This document shows, in pieces, positions 6,417 to 8,729 of a stretch of 8,729 bases of DNA. Below the pieces are notes generated by a model. It was not told the origin of the DNA. It saw only the letters and a list, made by a program, of their open reading frames with translations, and searched no databases. Origin of the DNA: an uncultured Eubacteriales bacterium (lineage in GTDB: Bacteria; Bacillota; Clostridia; Oscillospirales; Oscillospiraceae). Position numbers and translations under genes: made by a program. Location: positions 1-8,729 of the forward strand of contig USCO01000090.1 in assembly GCA_900553135.1 (NCBI GenBank), in the 5' to 3' direction. How positions within the stretch are numbered: position 1 is the first letter of the stretch; each line of letters starts with the position of its first letter.

Positions 6417-6423
6417 AGAAAGG
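6417..6423 (+). promoter_or_regulatory. Ribosome-binding site that fixes the AraC-type start
   Basis: AGAAAGG ends 6 nt before the ATG at 6430. In-frame TTG (6424) and GTG (6427) codons lie just upstream of that ATG. They would sit directly against or 3 nt from the site, too close to be used, so the ATG is the better start. Confidence 0.65.
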
Positions 6424-6429
6424 TTGGTG

Positions 6430-7611
6430 ATGCACTTGTTAGACACAACGGAGCTGTGCAGCCATCTGGTCCATCTGAGCCATGTGCCCATCCGATATTA
6501 TGATGCCAATGGGGCGTACCAGTGTACCTATGCAGATCAGGGCGGGTACCCCGACCCCCTGCGGTGTGATCCGGATTTGGAAACCATGCTGCTGGAAAAG
6601 GCGTCTGTCTGTGTCCCAAAACTGCATTTTGAGCTGGATGGCGTAGTATATGGGATCATCCATGCCAAAGAGCAGGGGATCTTTCTGGTCGGTCCCGGTT
6701 GCCTGGTGCAGCGCAGCCAGGAGATCACGCAGCAGATGGTGCGGATGCATCATATGGCCCCCCAGAAGCCTTACCGTATGTCCAGCTGCACGCTGGAGTT
6801 TTTCTTTTCGCTTCTATCCATGCTGTATCACCATCTCACCGGGATTTATCTGAATTGGACCGAAATAATGGCCCGAGGGACGGAAGAGGAATATTTAAAG
6901 GGCCTGGTACAGAAAAAACTGGATCATGTCTATGACAATTATAACGGGCAGGGGAAGGTCCATAATCCCTACAGCCAAGAGGAGCGGGAGCAGGACAGCA
7001 TCCGCAGGGGAGATCTGGAGTCGCTGCGCAAAAGCGTTCAGGAGACCTATGTGGGGGAAATCGGAACGCTGGCCAATAACCCGCTGCGCCACGCCAAAAA
7101 TATCGCCATCACCTTGATCGCCCTGTCCAGCCGCTCCGCCATTGCAGGGGGAATCCCCTCTGAGATCGCCTACTCTCTGTCCGACGCCTATGTGCTGCAG
7201 GTGGAAGAGCTTTTGCAGGCGGATGAGGTCATTGCCCTGGCCCGCCAGGCCGAGGTGCACTATGCCACGCTGGTGCGGGACCACATCAACGGAATGCAGA
7301 AAAACGCCCTGGTGACCCGCTGCAAGGAAGAAGTGGCAAAACGGCTGCATCAAAAGATCACCGTGGGGCAGCTGGGGGTGACCCGCAACTACCTCTCTCA
7401 GCTGTTTATGAAGGAGGAAGGCGTCCTGCTGCTGGACTATATCCTGGAGCAAAAGATCCAATCCTCCTTGCAGGCCCTGCGCTATACCAAGGAAACGTAT
7501 GGAGAAATCGCCTATCAGCTGGGCTTTTCTTCCCAAAGTCATTTTGGACAGGCATTTAAAAAAGTCATGAATATGACCCCAAAGCAGTACCGCGATCAAT
7601 ATTCAACGTAG
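6430..7611 (+). CDS. AraC-family transcriptional regulator
   Basis: From the ATG at 6430 the protein is 393 aa. Residues 1-170 form a non-cupin sensory region with no motif I can name. Residues 179-262 (HNPYSQE..., GDLESL, GTLANNPLRHAKN, SRSAIAGG, AYSLSDAY) match the helical middle domain of a Firmicutes AraC subgroup annotated as YSIRK-targeted-antigen-type regulators; that name is historical and says little about the job here. Residues 295-393 are the AraC DNA-binding domain. The second helix-turn-helix (EIAYQLGFSSQSHFGQAFKK, 359-378) and TPKQYR end are normal. The first (KITVGQLGVTRNYLSQLF, 309-326) looks four residues short in its leading helix. It lies between the GH operon and xylB, 15 bp before xylB, and probably activates the operon in response to the imported sugar or a derivative. 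Confidence 0.9.
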   Translation: MHLLDTTELCSHLVHLSHVPIRYYDANGAYQCTYADQGGYPDPLRCDPDLETMLLEKASVCVPKLHFELDGVVYGIIHAKEQGIFLVGPGCLVQRSQEITQQMVRMHHMAPQKPYRMSSCTLEFFFSLLSMLYHHLTGIYLNWTEIMARGTEEEYLKGLVQKKLDHVYDNYNGQGKVHNPYSQEEREQDSIRRGDLESLRKSVQETYVGEIGTLANNPLRHAKNIAITLIALSSRSAIAGGIPSEIAYSLSDAYVLQVEELLQADEVIALARQAEVHYATLVRDHINGMQKNALVTRCKEEVAKRLHQKITVGQLGVTRNYLSQLFMKEEGVLLLDYILEQKIQSSLQALRYTKETYGEIAYQLGFSSQSHFGQAFKKVMNMTPKQYRDQYST

Positions 7612-7626
7612 CAAAGGAGAGCTGGT

Positions 7627-8729
7627 ATGTTATATATTGGCATTGATCTTGGCACCTCCGCCGTAAAGCTGTTGCTGATGGACGAGGAGGGCCAAATTCA
7701 GAATGAAATCTCCCGGGCGTATCCCCTGGAGTTCCCACAGCCCGGCTGGAGCCAGCAGAACCCCGAGGACTGGAAAGCCGCCGTGCTGGAGGGCATCCCC
7801 GCCCTGCTGGAGGGCTTTGACAAGTCCCAGGTGGCGGGCATCGGAGCCGGCGGCCAGATGCACGGCCTTGTGGTGCTGGACGAGCAGGATCAGGTGATCC
7901 GCCCGGCCATCCTGTGGAACGACGGGCGCACCGCCCAGGAGGTGGACTACCTCAACGAGGTGGTGGGACGGGAAAAGCTGTCCGCCCTCACCGCCAACAT
8001 CGCCTTCGCCGGGTTTACCGCACCCAAGATTTTGTGGATGAAGAAGCACGAGCCGGAGAATTTCCGGCGCATCCGCAAGATCATGCTTCCCAAGGACTAC
8101 ATCAACTACATCCTCACCGGCGTCCACTGCACCGACTACTCCGACGCCAGCGGCATGCTGCTGCTGGACGTGGAGCACAAGTGCTGGAGCGGGGAGATGC
8201 TGGAGCTGTGTGGTATCACCGAGAGCCAGATGCCCCAGCTCTTTGAGAGCTATGAGGCGGTAGGTACCCTGCTGCCTGAGATCGCCGAAAAACTGGGCCT
8301 GCCAGAAACCGTAGTGGTGTGCGCCGGTGCGGGGGACAATGCCGCCGCCGCCGTAGGAACCGGAACGGTAGGGGAGGGGGGATGCAACATCTCCCTGGGC
8401 ACCTCGGGCACCCTGTTTATCTCCAGCGACCACTTCGGCGTGGACCCCCACAACGCCCTGCACGCCTTCGCCCACGCCGACGGCTGCTACCACCTGATGG
8501 GCTGTATGCTCTCCGCCGCCAGCTGCAACAAGTGGTGGATGGATGATATCCTGGGCTCTCAGGACTACGCCGGGGCCCAGAAGGACATCACCGACGACAA
8601 GCTGGGCCGCAACCATGTGTACTTTTTGCCCTACCTCATGGGCGAGCGCTCCCCCATCAATGATACCGATGCCCGCAGCGTCTTTATCGGCATGACCATG
8701 GACACCAGCCGCACCGACCTGACCCAGGC
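7627..8729 (+). CDS. xylB: Xylulokinase, N-terminal three quarters (partial)
   Basis: The gene runs off the right edge after 367 codons of an expected 480-500. It is an FGGY-family sugar kinase: IGIDLGTSAVK (4-14) holds the N-terminal phosphate loop with Asp7, GQMHG (76-80) is the xylulokinase signature, WNDGRT (97-102) follows, and GAGDNAA (234-240) supplies the catalytic base Asp237. SLGTSGTL (256-263) begins the ATP-binding half. It phosphorylates D-xylulose with ATP to xylulose 5-phosphate, the entry to the pentose phosphate pathway. AAAGGAG (7613-7619) lies 7 nt before the ATG. Only 15 bp separate it from the AraC-type gene, so the two are probably co-transcribed. It would use xylose released by the GH43 enzyme after isomerisation; no xylose isomerase is visible in the window. 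Confidence 0.92.
   Translation, partial: MLYIGIDLGTSAVKLLLMDEEGQIQNEISRAYPLEFPQPGWSQQNPEDWKAAVLEGIPALLEGFDKSQVAGIGAGGQMHGLVVLDEQDQVIRPAILWNDGRTAQEVDYLNEVVGREKLSALTANIAFAGFTAPKILWMKKHEPENFRRIRKIMLPKDYINYILTGVHCTDYSDASGMLLLDVEHKCWSGEMLELCGITESQMPQLFESYEAVGTLLPEIAEKLGLPETVVVCAGAGDNAAAAVGTGTVGEGGCNISLGTSGTLFISSDHFGVDPHNALHAFAHADGCYHLMGCMLSAASCNKWWMDDILGSQDYAGAQKDITDDKLGRNHVYFLPYLMGERSPINDTDARSVFIGMTMDTSRTDLTQ

Noticed and set aside
6424..6432. TTG at 6424 as start of the AraC-type gene
   Set aside because: It directly abuts the AGAAAGG ribosome site. The ATG at 6430 has proper 6-nt spacing.
3114..6491. A 1125-codon open frame on the minus strand across the symporter and GH43 genes
   Set aside because: It is an antisense shadow: the opposing genes have clear families, motifs and ribosome sites, and GC-rich third positions suppress stop codons in this frame. 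Its peptide is low-complexity, rich in Gly, His, Val and Ala, without domains.
8538..8550. A TGATATCC near-copy of the operator motif inside xylB
   Set aside because: It differs from TGATATAC at one position and encodes ordinary codons (Asp-Asp-Ile-Leu). It is probably chance.
7630..8616. A 328-codon minus-strand open frame antisense to xylB
   Set aside because: It mirrors xylB codons, and the plus strand carries all xylulokinase motifs in an open frame to the window edge.

Overview
The window reads as a carbohydrate-use locus from a Gram-positive, probably gut-dwelling clostridium. High GC, GC-rich third codon positions, AGGAGG-type ribosome sites and the protein families suggest Oscillospiraceae (Flavonifractor/Pseudoflavonifractor-like). 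That taxonomic guess is inferred from style only, with no marker gene to support it.

Layout. On the minus strand at the left edge is the start of a small XRE-type helix-turn-helix regulator with its own near-consensus promoter (203-231). Next, also on the minus strand, is a complete LarA-family nickel-pincer-nucleotide 2-hydroxyacid racemase/epimerase (327-1622), with a downstream hairpin terminator and an upstream promoter. A 421-bp divergent regulatory region (1623-2043) follows and is crowded with dyads and repeats. On the plus strand comes a compact operon: a cytosolic GH5 glycosidase (2044-3225), a GPH-type cation:sugar symporter (3267-4634) and a cytosolic GH43 beta-xylosidase (4653-6302), closed by a perfect 17-bp hairpin. 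A second plus-strand unit holds an AraC-type regulator (6430-7611) and xylulokinase xylB, which runs off the right edge.

How the parts fit. The symporter probably imports a short glycoside. The GH5 enzyme (beta-glucan/glucoside type) and the GH43 xylosidase cleave it inside the cell. Xylulokinase feeds the released xylose into the pentose phosphate pathway after isomerisation, for which no isomerase is visible here. The AraC-type protein is the obvious candidate regulator. The GH5 promoter has a good -10 (TATACT, 2000-2005) and no proper -35. In its place lie two direct copies of TTGATATAC exactly 20 bp apart, the classic layout for AraC-type activation. A third copy of the core lies inverted inside a 17-bp palindrome about 127 bp upstream, and a fourth lies inside the GH5 gene.

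The most unusual points are this TGATATAC operator cluster, a nested palindrome next to the racemase promoter, an AraC regulator whose first DNA-binding helix-turn-helix looks about four residues short, and a LarA paralogue placed divergently from a xylo/gluco-oligosaccharide operon. I found no mobile elements, CRISPR arrays, tRNAs or rRNAs.
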